The notes beneath the pieces were generated by a model that was not told the origin of the DNA, ran no database searches, and worked only from the letters and a program-made list of their open reading frames with translations. From Sphingomonas sp. IC-56 (GTDB lineage: Bacteria; Pseudomonadota; Alphaproteobacteria; Sphingomonadales; Sphingomonadaceae): 64,000 bases of DNA. Of the stretch, positions 41,173 through 50,468 are shown piece after piece. How positions within the stretch are numbered: the first letter of the stretch is position 1; each line of letters starts with the position of its first letter. The position numbers and the translations under genes are program-made. The stretch covers positions 124,001 through 188,000 of the forward strand of contig NZ_JAJNDV010000001.1 of the NCBI RefSeq assembly GCF_021043375.1. Reading direction: 5' to 3'.

Positions 41173-42017
41173 AGCCGCTCGACCTGCGCCAACGCGGTTC
41201 GAGTGTCGGGATAGTCGATCGCGCGCGCCGGTATGGTTCGCACCAGGTCCGTGAGTGCTGCGAAGCCGCGCTCGCCCATCGCGACATAGTTGGTCGACGC
41301 CTGGGTCAGCCGCACGAATACTTCGCTCGGCAGCACATCGCGCACGCTCGCGTCGAAGCCGAAGCTTGGAAACAGCAGCAGCGCAGGTGTCGCGGGCTGT
41401 TCCATCGCTGTGATCGATGCACCGTTTGGCACCAGATGGCGGATCGTGCCCTTGGGCGTGCGCTCAAGAACGGGGCCGAAGTGCGCCCCGTGCAGTGTGC
41501 GTGACACTTCCTCGATCGCCGCATTTTTGAGGCTTATGAGCCGTGGGAATCCATATACGAGGCCAGTGGCAGGATCGATCAACGCGAACTCATCCCCCAT
41601 CAGCCGCCAGCCGCGGGCCATCAGCAGCGCTGCAAGCGTAGATTTGCCGGCACCCGACAAGCCCGTCATGACAAGGGCCTTGCCATCGCGCTCCACTGCG
41701 GAGGCGTGGAGAAGCAGGTAGCGGCGCTGCCCGAGCGCCATCTGCAGGTTCATCCCCATCTCCGCCGCCAGCAAGCCCTGTCGCAGCGGCAAGGGCGCGG
41801 CGTCTGGGATGATGAAATCGCCGCCTATGTGCACGGCGGGGCGGATCAAACGGCGCCAAGGACGCCCCGCGTATAGGTGCACATTGAAGTCGGGAACGCC
41901 GCCATTTGGAGCAGGATAGTCCCGGTACAGGTCGCGAATGGACGCTATCGGCTCGCGCCAGTCGCTGCCGACCCGAAACCCTACCGGACCGATCCGTACA
42001 TGAGTCAGGTGGCGCAT
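41157..42017 (-). CDS. HprK-related kinase A
   Basis: This 286-residue P-loop kinase is related to the C-terminal catalytic domain of HPr kinase. Walker A TGLSGAGKSTLAA is near residue 118, and MGDEFALIDPATG follows, as in HprK. The N-terminal 90 residues are specific to the family. It has no HPr partner nearby. It overlaps the PqqD-like gene by 13 bp and the nucleotidyltransferase gene by 16 bp. It probably phosphorylates a peptide or protein serine, but no target is known. Confidence 0.88.
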   Translation of the reverse strand: MRHLTHVRIGPVGFRVGSDWREPIASIRDLYRDYPAPNGGVPDFNVHLYAGRPWRRLIRPAVHIGGDFIIPDAAPLPLRQGLLAAEMGMNLQMALGQRRYLLLHASAVERDGKALVMTGLSGAGKSTLAALLMARGWRLMGDEFALIDPATGLVYGFPRLISLKNAAIEEVSRTLHGAHFGPVLERTPKGTIRHLVPNGASITAMEQPATPALLLFPSFGFDASVRDVLPSEVFVRLTQASTNYVAMGERGFAALTDLVRTIPARAIDYPDTRTALAQVERLWSEL

Positions 42018-42289
42018 CGGCGCTCCACCAGACCCGCGACCACAAGTTCATCCAGCCGCGCACGAAGCGCATCGGCGTCTGCATCCGCTACGGCGAAATG
42101 GTCGGCAAGACGCGCCAGCAGCTGCTCCGTGGTCAGTGCGTCATCTCCGAGCAGCTCCAGAATCTCCGGCACGGGCGAGTCCACCACATGCGTGATGCCT
42201 GAAGCGCGGTGAAATATGAGGGTAAGCGCATCGAGCGGAACGACACGAAGCGTCGCGTCTGGCGCTGCCCGATAGGTGGCTGCCTCCAC
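42005..42289 (-). CDS. PqqD-family protein of the HPr-rel-A system
   Basis: This 94-residue protein has a PqqD-like winged-helix fold: DALTLIFHRASGITHVVDSPVPEILELL (seen in part as FHRASGITHVVDSPV), then LTTEQLLARLADHFAV and a last helix. PqqD-type domains bind peptide leaders and deliver them to modifying enzymes. GTG 42289 lies 4 bp after the stop of the exported-protein gene, and there is no in-frame ATG. Its presence is what suggests that the neighbouring kinase acts on a ribosomally made peptide. Confidence 0.82.
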   Translation of the reverse strand: MEAATYRAAPDATLRVVPLDALTLIFHRASGITHVVDSPVPEILELLGDDALTTEQLLARLADHFAVADADADALRARLDELVVAGLVERRCAT

Positions 42290-42293
42290 GGCC

Positions 42294-42683
42294 TCAGCCG
42301 CGCGGCATCTGCAACGACGCGAAACAGGTGAAGCCGCTGGTACCCGACTGCAAGCGGCGGATGTAGTTGGTGTAGGCTCGGCTGCTGTCGTAATCGGCAC
42401 CCGGCAAGTTGCCACCAGCAAGCGCGCGGCGGACATCCTCTGCCTTGAACGGTGCGCTAGGTGGCGGGAACGCGCCAGGCGTACCGGCCGGAACAAGGGA
42501 TCCATCCGCCGCGATGTAGCTGCCAGCCCGGCCTGCATCGGGCACGGGGATCTCGCAATTGGTGATCGAGGCACTGGTCTGCGCCAGAGCCGGACGGATC
42601 GACACGATCGCCGATGCTCCCGCCGCACCCAGCATGAGTGCGCGACGCCGGGTCGCCTCAGGTCCTTGTTGATCATCCGCCAT
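42294..42683 (-). CDS. Tat-exported 129-residue protein heading the HPr-rel-A operon
   Basis: ATG 42683 begins MADDQQGPEATRRRALMLGAAG, a twin-arginine signal with hydrophobic stretch AASAIVSI-like and cleavage near PALAQ. The mature part (about 95 residues) has two cysteines (TNCEIPVP and GFTCFASLQMPRG), a Gly/Pro-rich middle and YTNYIRRLQSG. I do not recognise a family. It is followed at 4 bp by the PqqD-like gene, so it may be the substrate of the kinase/nucleotidyltransferase pair. That is inference from gene order. Confidence 0.7.
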   Translation of the reverse strand: MADDQQGPEATRRRALMLGAAGASAIVSIRPALAQTSASITNCEIPVPDAGRAGSYIAADGSLVPAGTPGAFPPPSAPFKAEDVRRALAGGNLPGADYDSSRAYTNYIRRLQSGTSGFTCFASLQMPRG

Positions 42684-42765
42684 GGGCACTTGTTCTGCAC
42701 CATCGCCCGTTTCGCAATCGTAAATCGCTTCTCGCAGGGCGGTGCACCTGCGATAGGACCTGATC

Positions 42766-43974
42766 ATGCCTGTAATTCTTGGATTGCGCACTTTCCTGGC
42801 CGTCGCCGTCGTCACCTTGGGGACGCTTGTCAGTCTGTTGATGAACGGCGACGCGCAGACTGCCCTGGTGGTGCTGGTGTCGGGTATAGCCGGCGTCCTG
42901 GTCGCGTCGGGAGGCGCAGAGGATGCGCCGCCTGCCGCCATTCCCTCGCCGCCTCCGCCTGCCCCTCAACAGGATTTCCCGATAGCGGCAGTGATCGAAG
43001 CGATTGCGGAGCCGCTGCTGGTCATCGCCAACCACCATGTCGAGGCTGCGAATTCCGGCGCCCGTGAGTTGCTGGGCCAGCACATCCTTGGCGAGGATGT
43101 CCGCGTGGCGATTCGCCATCCCGCCGCGGCCGAACGGCTCATGGACCCGCAGGATGGCGTCAACGGCCGCCCAATCCACCTTGTGGGGCTGGGCACGCGC
43201 GAGCAGCGCTGGGAGATGCGCATCCGAAATCTCGATGATGGCCGCCGCGTTGTGCACCTCATCAATCGGACCGGCAGTTATGCCGCGGAGCGCATGCGCG
43301 TCGACTTCGTCGCCAACGCCAGCCACGAACTCCGAACACCGCTGGCGTCACTCCTGGGTTATGTGGAGACGCTCAGCGAAGATGCGGGGGACGATCCTGA
43401 AACGCGTGCCCGCTTCCTGAAGATCATGTTCGGCGAAGCGCGTCGGATGCAGCGGCTGATCGAGGACCTGATCTCCTTGAGCCGGATCGAGGCGGAGAAA
43501 TATCGCGCGCCCAACCAGTCGATCGAGCTGGGGGCGCTGATCGGCCAGGTGTGCGACGAACTCGCTGGCAGCCCCCGCGCGGCTGACCTGGTCACCCAGA
43601 TAGCCGATGTCCCGCCGGTTCGCGGCGACGCGGCTCAGCTCAGTCAGCTGCTGCACAACGTCATCGGCAACGCCATGAAGTACGGGCGGGAAGGCTCCCC
43701 GGTTACGATCAGCCTCGTGCCGGAGAGCGAATTGATGACTCGCTTGACCGTAACCGATGAAGGGGAAGGCATTGCCCAACAGCACCTCCCACGCCTCACC
43801 GAGCGTTTTTATCGGGTCGATTCCGGCAGAAGCCGCTCGCTTGGCGGCACCGGGCTTGGCTTGGCGATCGTCAAACATGTCGTGGAGCGGCACCGCGGTC
43901 GGCTGGAGATCTCGAGCCTGCTGGGCAAGGGCACGACGGTGAACATCCTCCTCCCCCTCCAGCCAGTGTCATAA
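42766..43974 (+). CDS. phoR: phosphate-regulon sensor histidine kinase PhoR
   Basis: This 402-residue membrane histidine kinase has two N-terminal helices (LRTFLAVAVVTLGTLVSLLM and a second), a PAS-like region, and the phosphoacceptor VANASHELRTPLASLLGY (near residue 187). ATP-binding N, G1 and G2 boxes appear as NVIGNAMKYG, DEGEGI and GGTGLGLAIV. It phosphorylates PhoB when phosphate is low, under restraint by Pst and PhoU, all encoded downstream. The pstS frame starts 11 bp after its stop. Confidence 0.95.
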   Translation: MPVILGLRTFLAVAVVTLGTLVSLLMNGDAQTALVVLVSGIAGVLVASGGAEDAPPAAIPSPPPPAPQQDFPIAAVIEAIAEPLLVIANHHVEAANSGARELLGQHILGEDVRVAIRHPAAAERLMDPQDGVNGRPIHLVGLGTREQRWEMRIRNLDDGRRVVHLINRTGSYAAERMRVDFVANASHELRTPLASLLGYVETLSEDAGDDPETRARFLKIMFGEARRMQRLIEDLISLSRIEAEKYRAPNQSIELGALIGQVCDELAGSPRAADLVTQIADVPPVRGDAAQLSQLLHNVIGNAMKYGREGSPVTISLVPESELMTRLTVTDEGEGIAQQHLPRLTERFYRVDSGRSRSLGGTGLGLAIVKHVVERHRGRLEISSLLGKGTTVNILLPLQPVS

Positions 43975-43984
43975 AGGCGTAACC

Positions 43985-45079
43985 GTGTTGCAAGAGAGCG
44001 CCTATCGCGTGCCAGTTGCACGACTCGTACGTGGACATGGGGGAAAGACGATTATCCGCAGGCTGGCACTCGTAGCGGGCGCGCTCGCGCTGACCGCTTG
44101 TGACAGCAACACGGCGCGTGAAATCCGCGTTGTCGGCTCCTCGACCGTCTACCCCTTCACCACCGCCGTTGCCGAGGCGTTCGTGAACCAGGGCGGCGAG
44201 CGCAAGGCGCCGGTTGTCGAATCAATCGGCACGGGCGGCGGAATGGCGCGCTTCTGCGCTGGCGTGGGCTGGGAATATCCTGACATCGCCAACGCCTCGC
44301 GGCAGATCAAGAAATCGGAATATGCGCTGTGTCAGCGCAATGAGGTCGGCGAGATCCTGGAGGTGCAGATCGGCATCGACGGCGTCGCTATCGCTGAGGC
44401 AAAGAACGGTCCCAGGCTCCGCCTGACCAAACGCGACCTTTATCTGGCGCTTGCCGCCAATCCGCGGGGCGCCCCGAACCGCGCGCGCATGTGGCGGGAC
44501 GTGAACCCAACGCTTCCAGCCATTCCCATCCAGGTCATGGGCCCGCCCTCCACCAGCGGCACCCGGGACGCACTGGTTGAACTGATCCTGGCTCCGGGGT
44601 GCCTTGCGGTGGACCCGCAGGCAAAGGCGCTGAAGGCGCAGACGAGCCAGGCAGCCTTTGACGAGCGGTGCAAGCGCATCCGCGACGACGGCGCCTATAT
44701 CGATAAGGGCGAGAACGATAATCTGATTGTCCAGGGTCTCGCCGCCAATCCCAATGCGCTAGGCGTGTTCGGCTATTCCTACCTGGAGGAAAATACCGAC
44801 CGGATCGAAGGCGCACCGATCGATGGTGTTGCCCCCAGCAATCAGACTATCGCGTCGGGAGAATACCCTGGCGCGCGTCCGCTGTACCTTTATGTGAAGA
44901 AGCGGCATTTGCGTGCAGTGCCGGGCCTAGCCGACTTCCTACAGCTCTACGCCAGCATGTGGAACCCGAACGGCCGGCTGGCTGGGCGCGGTCTAATCGC
45001 GGCGCCGGATGCGGTTCGCGCCCATGCCGCCCAAGTGGTTGCGCAGCGGCTGGCGCTGAACCCGGCAGACCTGCATTGA
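43985..45079 (+). CDS. pstS: phosphate ABC transporter substrate-binding protein PstS
   Basis: This phosphate-binding lipoprotein has a signal LALVAGALALTACDSN with the lipobox cysteine, then IRVVGSSTVYPFTTAVAEAF and GTGGGMARFCAG, and GPPSTSGTRDALVEL, the phosphate-contact loops of the family. No ATG is in frame. TTG 43985 gives 364 residues with a long positively charged n-region. GTG 44009, or the rare ATT 44051 preceded by GGGGGAAAG, are alternatives that give a more usual signal length. It delivers periplasmic phosphate to PstCA. Confidence 0.9.
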   Translation: MLQESAYRVPVARLVRGHGGKTIIRRLALVAGALALTACDSNTAREIRVVGSSTVYPFTTAVAEAFVNQGGERKAPVVESIGTGGGMARFCAGVGWEYPDIANASRQIKKSEYALCQRNEVGEILEVQIGIDGVAIAEAKNGPRLRLTKRDLYLALAANPRGAPNRARMWRDVNPTLPAIPIQVMGPPSTSGTRDALVELILAPGCLAVDPQAKALKAQTSQAAFDERCKRIRDDGAYIDKGENDNLIVQGLAANPNALGVFGYSYLEENTDRIEGAPIDGVAPSNQTIASGEYPGARPLYLYVKKRHLRAVPGLADFLQLYASMWNPNGRLAGRGLIAAPDAVRAHAAQVVAQRLALNPADLH

Positions 45080-45089
45080 GGTTCGCGTT

Positions 45090-46466
45090 GTGAACACCTT
45101 GGCTCTCCTGTTCCTCGTTGCCGGGCTTGGTCTGATCGGCTGGCTGACGACGCGCGCGCGCGCGGCACGCTTTGACCGTGGCGGGGCCAAGCGCCTTCAC
45201 TCCCTTCCCGCGCAGCACGGCTTCTATGTCGCGATCTGGGTCGTGCTTCCCGCGCTGCTGTTCGTCGCCGCCTGGGGCGGAATTGCCCCGGCGCTGGTCA
45301 AAGAGGCAGTGCTGGAACATTCCGCGGCGGCGCAGCTGCCCGCGTTCGATTTCGAACGTGACGCGCTTCTGGCAGAGGCCAATCGCGTCGCGGACGCACC
45401 GGGAGCGACTGCGTTCGATCCTGTCGCGCAGCAGCTTGTCGCGCCGACCCGCATCGCCAAGGCGCGCTACAACTGGATCGGCACCGCGGTTGCCATCCTG
45501 CTGGCCTTTGCGGGCGGCGCCTACGCGTTCACACGGCTTCGGGCCAACTTCCCCGCGCGGAGCCGCGTCGAGCGTGGTGTAATGATGCTGCTGCTGGTGG
45601 CTTCGCTGATTGCGATCCTGACCACGCTTGGCATCTTTCTGTCGCTGCTTTGGGAATCGCTGCGTTTCTTCAGCCAGGTCTCCATCACCGACTTCCTGTT
45701 CGGAACGCACTGGAGCCCGCAGGTCATCGATCCCGAGCGGCCGGGCCGGTCGCTGGGCGCAGTGCCGCTGCTCTGGGGCACCTTCTTCATCGGCGCAGTG
45801 ATCGCGATGATTGTCGCCATCCCCTTCGGGCTGATGAGTGCGATATACCTGACGCAATATGCAGCCCCCCGGGTCAGGCGCTGGATGAAGCCGATCCTCG
45901 AGATCCTCGCCGGCGTTCCGACGGTGGTCTATGGCTATTTCGCCGCGCTGACGGTGGCGCCCGCGGTGCGCGATGTCGCTGTGGCGCTAGGCTATCCTTA
46001 TGCGAGTTCGGAAAGTGCCTTGGCTGCGGGCCTAGTCATGGGCGTGATGATCATCCCGTTCGTGTCTTCCATGGCAGACGACTCGATCGCCGCGGTGCCG
46101 ACTGCGATGCGCGACGGCAGCCTGGCGATGGGGGCGACGACCAGCGAGACCATCTCGCGCGTGCTAATTCCAGCAGCACTGCCCGGCGTGGTGGCCGGCA
46201 TCCTCCTGGCGGTCAGCCGCGCGATAGGCGAGACGATGATCGTCGTAATGGCGGCCAGTGGCGCTGCCAATATCACGCTCAATCCGCTGGAGAGCGCGAC
46301 CACCGTCACGAAGCAGATCGTTGATCTGCTGACCGGAGAATCGGAGTTCGACAGCCCGAAAACGCTGGCGGCGTTCGCGCTGGGCCTGACGCTGTTCGTC
46401 ATCACCCTGCTCCTCAACATCGTCGCGCTTCGCGTCGTGAAGCGGTACCGTGAAGCTTATGAATAA
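45090..46466 (+). CDS. pstC: phosphate ABC transporter permease PstC
   Basis: This 458-residue inner-membrane permease starts with GTG. It has an N-terminal extension of about 190 residues with extra helices and a periplasmic stretch, longer than E. coli PstC, then the permease core: SLGAVPLLWGTFFIGAVIAM, EILAGVPTVVYGYFA and the cytoplasmic EAA-type loop MRDGSLAMGATTSETISRVL. It pairs with PstA. Its end overlaps the pstA start. Confidence 0.95.
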   Translation: MNTLALLFLVAGLGLIGWLTTRARAARFDRGGAKRLHSLPAQHGFYVAIWVVLPALLFVAAWGGIAPALVKEAVLEHSAAAQLPAFDFERDALLAEANRVADAPGATAFDPVAQQLVAPTRIAKARYNWIGTAVAILLAFAGGAYAFTRLRANFPARSRVERGVMMLLLVASLIAILTTLGIFLSLLWESLRFFSQVSITDFLFGTHWSPQVIDPERPGRSLGAVPLLWGTFFIGAVIAMIVAIPFGLMSAIYLTQYAAPRVRRWMKPILEILAGVPTVVYGYFAALTVAPAVRDVAVALGYPYASSESALAAGLVMGVMIIPFVSSMADDSIAAVPTAMRDGSLAMGATTSETISRVLIPAALPGVVAGILLAVSRAIGETMIVVMAASGAANITLNPLESATTVTKQIVDLLTGESEFDSPKTLAAFALGLTLFVITLLLNIVALRVVKRYREAYE

Positions 46467-47766
46467 CGCCGCCCTTCCCACGCAGCCTCAGGAGCGTGCG
46501 CCAACCGATTGGAAGACGGCTGCGATGCAGCGCCGGATCCGCAGGCGCTACGCCGCCGAACGGCGGTTTCGCTTCTTCGGCATGGCGGCGGTGGCGTTGT
46601 CGGCCGCCTTCCTGGCCTTCCTGCTCGTCACCATGGTCGCACAAGGCTGGCGTGGATTCACGCGTACCGAAATCATGCTGCCGGTCGATTTCCGTGCAAG
46701 CGGCATGAGCGTGGACCGCGCACAACTGACGACGCCGGGAGCAGATTTGGCACTCGCCGGTGCCGGTCTGGAAAACGCGGTGAAGGACGCAGCCGCGGCA
46801 AGCTTCGGCCCAGGTGGCGAAGAACTCATTTCCGAAAGTGCCTGGATCAAGGTGCGCGAGCGGATCAAGCACGATCCATCCGTGCTCGACCATGCGGTTC
46901 GCATGCGTGTCCCCGCCTCCAGCGAGCTTGACCAAGCCGTGGCAGGACGCGGGACCCCGGAAATGCTCTCCGCTGCCGCCAAGCTCCGGGAGGCCGGCAG
47001 CATCTCACGGCACTTCAACGCGGACTTCCTTCAGCTGTCGGACTCGACCGATCCGGTGGCTGTGGGCATCTGGGGCGCGCTCAAGGGCTCGCTGCTCACG
47101 ATGTTCGTCACCTTCCTGATCGCGTTTCCGGTGGGTGTCCTGTCGGCGATCTATCTTGAGGAATACGCGCCGCGGAACCGCTGGACGGATCTGATCGAAG
47201 TATCGATCAACAATCTTGCGGCGGTCCCATCCATCATCTTCGGCTTGCTCGGGCTTGCGGTATTTCTCGGAAGCTGGTCGGTGTTCGGCTACAAAGTTGG
47301 TCCGCTCCTTCCCCGCTCCGCAGCTCTGGTCGGCGGCCTGACGCTTGCCCTGATGATCATGCCCGTGATCGTGATCGCCAGCCGCAACGCGATCAAGGCA
47401 GTGCCACCCTCGATCCGCGACGCTGCGCTCGGGATCGGCGCCAGCCCGATACAGGTGGTCTTCCACCATGTTCTGCCGCTCGCAATGCCAGGTATCCTGA
47501 CGGGCACGATCATCGGCATGGCCCGCGCCCTTGGCGAAACCGCCCCGCTGCTGCTGATCGGCATGCGCGCGTTCATCGTCACACCGCCTTCAGGACTCAC
47601 CGAGCCGGCGACGGTGCTTCCCGTCCAGATCTTCCTATGGTCGGACGAGGTCAGCCGCGGTTTTGTCGAGAAGACCAGCGCCGCGATCATTGTGCTGCTG
47701 TGCTTCCTGCTCGCCATGAACGCACTTGCCATCTATCTTCGTAACAAGTTCGAGACCCGCTGGTGA
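46459..47766 (+). CDS. pstA: phosphate ABC transporter permease PstA
   Basis: This 435-residue permease has one long N-terminal helix and a periplasmic domain (about 70-190) before the core [20 protein letters not shown] and [16 protein letters not shown], with the EAA loop [24 protein letters not shown] 46459 is used; GTG 46450 would add three residues. Both overlap pstC. The stop overlaps the pstB start. The enlarged periplasmic part is shared with PstA of other Alphaproteobacteria. Confidence 0.94.
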   Translation: MNNAALPTQPQERAPTDWKTAAMQRRIRRRYAAERRFRFFGMAAVALSAAFLAFLLVTMVAQGWRGFTRTEIMLPVDFRASGMSVDRAQLTTPGADLALAGAGLENAVKDAAAASFGPGGEELISESAWIKVRERIKHDPSVLDHAVRMRVPASSELDQAVAGRGTPEMLSAAAKLREAGSISRHFNADFLQLSDSTDPVAVGIWGALKGSLLTMFVTFLIAFPVGVLSAIYLEEYAPRNRWTDLIEVSINNLAAVPSIIFGLLGLAVFLGSWSVFGYKVGPLLPRSAALVGGLTLALMIMPVIVIASRNAIKAVPPSIRDAALGIGASPIQVVFHHVLPLAMPGILTGTIIGMARALGETAPLLLIGMRAFIVTPPSGLTEPATVLPVQIFLWSDEVSRGFVEKTSAAIIVLLCFLLAMNALAIYLRNKFETRW

Positions 47767-48533
47767 TGAACGACGCTCCGCACAAGATGACCGCACGCGA
47801 TGTCAGCGTCTTCTATGGCGAGAAACAAGCCGTTAAGAATGTGTCGATCGACATCGACATGGATCATGTGACGGCGTTTATCGGCCCATCGGGCTGCGGC
47901 AAGTCGACTTTCCTGCGCACCCTCAACCGGATGAACGACACCATCTCGCATGCGCGCGTCGATGGGCAGATCATGCTCGACGGGCAGGACATCTATTCGC
48001 CGGACATGGACGTGGTGCAGCTGCGTGCGCGGGTGGGAATGGTGTTCCAGAAGCCGAACCCTTTCCCGAAATCCATTTTCGAGAACGTCGCCTATGGCCC
48101 CCGCATCCACGGGCTGGCGACCTCCAAGGCTGATCTGGAGGAGATCGTCGCCCGCTCCCTGCGCAGAGCGGGGCTTTGGGAGGAGGTGAAGGATCGCCTG
48201 AACGACAGCGGCACGGCCCTGTCCGGCGGCCAGCAACAGCGCCTCTGCATCGCGCGAGCGATCGCGGTTGATCCCGAAGTGATCCTAATGGACGAGCCCG
48301 CCTCCGCGCTGGACCCGATCGCCACTGCCAAGATCGAGGAGCTGATCCACGAACTGCGCGGACGATATGCAATCGTGATCGTCACGCACAATATGCAGCA
48401 GGCGGCGCGCGTCAGTCAGCGCACCGCCTTTTTCCACCTGGGCAATCTCGTGGAATATGGCGACACCGACAACATCTTCACCGCGCCCCGTGAGGAGCGG
48501 ACGAAGGACTATATCACTGGAAGGTACGGCTAA
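47766..48533 (+). CDS. pstB: phosphate ABC transporter ATPase PstB
   Basis: This 255-residue ABC ATPase has Walker [10 protein letters not shown], the signature [14 protein letters not shown] and Walker [13 protein letters not shown], then an H-loop [14 protein letters not shown]. The C-terminus [14 protein letters not shown] is typical of PstB. GTG 47763 is an alternative start one codon earlier. It powers phosphate import through PstCA and takes part in signalling to PhoR. Confidence 0.97.
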   Translation: MNDAPHKMTARDVSVFYGEKQAVKNVSIDIDMDHVTAFIGPSGCGKSTFLRTLNRMNDTISHARVDGQIMLDGQDIYSPDMDVVQLRARVGMVFQKPNPFPKSIFENVAYGPRIHGLATSKADLEEIVARSLRRAGLWEEVKDRLNDSGTALSGGQQQRLCIARAIAVDPEVILMDEPASALDPIATAKIEELIHELRGRYAIVIVTHNMQQAARVSQRTAFFHLGNLVEYGDTDNIFTAPREERTKDYITGRYG

Positions 48534-49222
48534 TGGCGACCGGTCACGAACATACGGTCAAGGCGTTCGATCAGGATATCAGTCAACTTCGCGCGCTGAT
48601 CTCGCAAATGGGCGGGCTTGCCGAGCAGGCCATTCATGACGCGATGAAAGCGCTGTCGCGAGGCGACACTGCGCTCGCAAAGGAAGTCCGTAAGAAGGAC
48701 AAGCAGATCGATGCGATCGAGGCGGAGCTGGAAAAGCTCGTCGTTCGCGTGATCGCCCTCCGTGCGCCGATGGCGGACGATCTGCGTGAGGTGATCGCCG
48801 CGCTCAAGATCGCGGCCGTGATCGAGCGCATCGGCGATTATGCCAAGAACATCGCCAAGCGTGTGCCGATGATCCACACCGAAGGCGAGGACCGGATCGA
48901 GGCGATCTCGATCCTGCCCGCGATGGCGCAGCTTGCCAGCGACATGGTCCATGACGTGCTCGACGCTTTCTCCGCCCGTGATGCGGAGGCGGCGGCGGCG
49001 ATCTGCGAACGCGACAATGCACTGGACGATTTCTACGATTCAATCTTCCGGACGCTAGTGACCTTCATGGTGGAGAATCCGCGCACCGTCAGCCAGGTCG
49101 CGCATCTGCTGTTCGTGGCAAAGAACCTGGAGCGGATCGGCGACCACGCAACCAACGTCGCCGAGATGGTCTACTTCGCCGCAACCGGACGCTACATGGC
49201 GGACGAAGCGGCAGCGGGCTGA
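48533..49222 (+). CDS. phoU: phosphate signalling regulator PhoU
   Basis: This 229-residue protein is made of two repeated three-helix bundles: HTVKAFDQDISQLRALISQMGG, and later AQLASDMVHDVLDAFSARDAEA. It has the metal-binding ERIGDYAKNIAKR and ERIGDHATNVAEM motifs, one per half. PhoU links the Pst transporter to PhoR and represses the regulon when phosphate is plentiful. It overlaps pstB by one base. Confidence 0.96.
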   Translation: MATGHEHTVKAFDQDISQLRALISQMGGLAEQAIHDAMKALSRGDTALAKEVRKKDKQIDAIEAELEKLVVRVIALRAPMADDLREVIAALKIAAVIERIGDYAKNIAKRVPMIHTEGEDRIEAISILPAMAQLASDMVHDVLDAFSARDAEAAAAICERDNALDDFYDSIFRTLVTFMVENPRTVSQVAHLLFVAKNLERIGDHATNVAEMVYFAATGRYMADEAAAG

Positions 49223-49231
49223 GGAAGTCGC

Positions 49232-49924
49232 ATGGCGCGAGTAAACATGCTGCTGGTCGAGGATGACGCAGCGATCGCCGAACTGGTCGCCTGGCACTTC
49301 AAGCGCGAGGATTACGACGTAAAGCACACGTCCGATGGCGAGGAAGCACTGCTGCTTGCCAAGGAAGCAGCGCCGGACATCGTCCTGCTCGATTGGATGG
49401 TCGAAGGCCTGTCGGGCATCGAAGTATGTCGGCGCCTGCGCCGCATGCCGGAAACGGCGAACGTCCCTATCATCATGCTCACTGCGCGGGGTGAAGAAGA
49501 GGACCGTGTCCGCGGCCTGGAAACCGGTGCAGATGATTATGTCACCAAGCCGTTCAGCCCGCGTGAACTCGTCGCGCGCGTCGGCGCGGTGCTGCGCCGT
49601 GTCCGCCCCGCCCTTGCCGGGGAAGCGTTGAGCTATGCCGATATCGAGATGGACACGGTGGGGCACAAGGTCAGGCGCGGCGGCGAAGTGATCGCGCTCG
49701 GGCCAACCGAGTTCCGGCTGCTCAAGCATTTCCTGGAGCATCCGGGCTGGGTTTTCTCGCGCGAGCGGCTGCTCGATGCAGTGTGGGGGCATGACTCGGA
49801 CATCGAGTCGCGCACCGTCGACGTCCACATCCGTCGGCTGCGAAAGGCGATCAACCACGGCGATCGTCCGGACATCATTCGGACTGTGCGGTCGGCGGGC
49901 TACTCGCTGGACGCGGGGAACTGA
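49232..49924 (+). CDS. phoB: phosphate regulon response regulator PhoB
   Basis: The product is 230 residues. The receiver domain has the phosphoacceptor Asp in IVLLDWMVEG (near residue 53) and the conserved Lys in DDYVTKPFSP. The OmpR/PhoB winged helix has PTEFRLLKHFLEHPGWVFSRE and VDVHIRRLRKAI. It is the last gene of the phoR-pstSCAB-phoU-phoB cluster, 9 bp after phoU. PhoB may activate the same cluster, but I could not identify a Pho box upstream of phoR. Confidence 0.96.
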   Translation: MARVNMLLVEDDAAIAELVAWHFKREDYDVKHTSDGEEALLLAKEAAPDIVLLDWMVEGLSGIEVCRRLRRMPETANVPIIMLTARGEEEDRVRGLETGADDYVTKPFSPRELVARVGAVLRRVRPALAGEALSYADIEMDTVGHKVRRGGEVIALGPTEFRLLKHFLEHPGWVFSRERLLDAVWGHDSDIESRTVDVHIRRLRKAINHGDRPDIIRTVRSAGYSLDAGN

Positions 49925-49998
49925 GGGACCCATCCTGCAACTTCTGAGTTTGTTGCACAGGCGCGCAAGCGTGCCGACAACTATTCAGGAGAAGCTCG

Positions 49999-50355
49999 AT
50001 GAAGCTTATCGCACTCGCAGCCGCACTCGCCATGGGCGGCGTCGCCGTCGCCCAGGAAGCGCCGCAGACGACCACCACCACCGCTACGCAAGACAGCACT
50101 TCGCAGTCGACCACCACCACACCCGACGCGGCGACCAGCACCGACGCGCAGGCGCCGACCGGCACTACTGGCGCTGGTGCTGCGACTGACGCAGCCGGCA
50201 CGACCGACACCACGAACAGCGCGCCGATGGGTGCGCCCGCTGGCGCAACCTCCATGGGCCCGGCGATGAACAATCCCGCTCCGGCGGCGCAGGCTTCGTA
50301 TCCGGTCTGCTCGCGTACCGTCACGGACCAGTGCCGCCAGCGCGGCGGCCGCTAA
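49999..50355 (+). CDS. small secreted Thr/Ala-rich protein
   Basis: This 118-residue protein has a clear signal peptide (MKLIALAAALAMGGVAVAQ). The mature part is of low complexity: runs of Thr (QTTTTTATQ, STTTTPDAATST), then Gly/Ala/Met-Pro and a C-terminal YPVCSRTVTDQCRQRGGR with two cysteines. The compositional pattern occurs in sphingomonad hypothetical exported proteins. Function unknown. AGGAG lies upstream of ATG 49999. Followed by a strong terminator. Confidence 0.7.
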   Translation: MKLIALAAALAMGGVAVAQEAPQTTTTTATQDSTSQSTTTTPDAATSTDAQAPTGTTGAGAATDAAGTTDTTNSAPMGAPAGATSMGPAMNNPAPAAQASYPVCSRTVTDQCRQRGGR

Positions 50356-50386
50356 CTGCGCAAGTGCCTCTGGCACATTGACTTGG

Positions 50387-50414
50387 AGAGGCGGTCCGCT
50401 TCCGCGGACCGCCT
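50387..50414 (+). terminator. hairpin terminator after the secreted Thr-rich gene
   Basis: GAGGCGGTCCGC (50387-50398) and GCGGACCGCCTC (50403-50414) form a perfect 12-bp stem with a TTCC loop. It lies between the plus-strand gene ending at 50355 and the convergent DUF2794 gene ending at 50469, and may serve both strands. Confidence 0.72.
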
Positions 50415-50468
50415 CGCTGATCTAATCTAAAAGCTCGCGCTGATAGCGGCGCGTACGGCTCCTGCGAA

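Noticed and set aside
42684..42765. A Pho box upstream of phoR
   Set aside because: TCGCAATCGTAAATCGC has some repeat character but no clear CTGTCAT-type direct repeats at 11-bp spacing.
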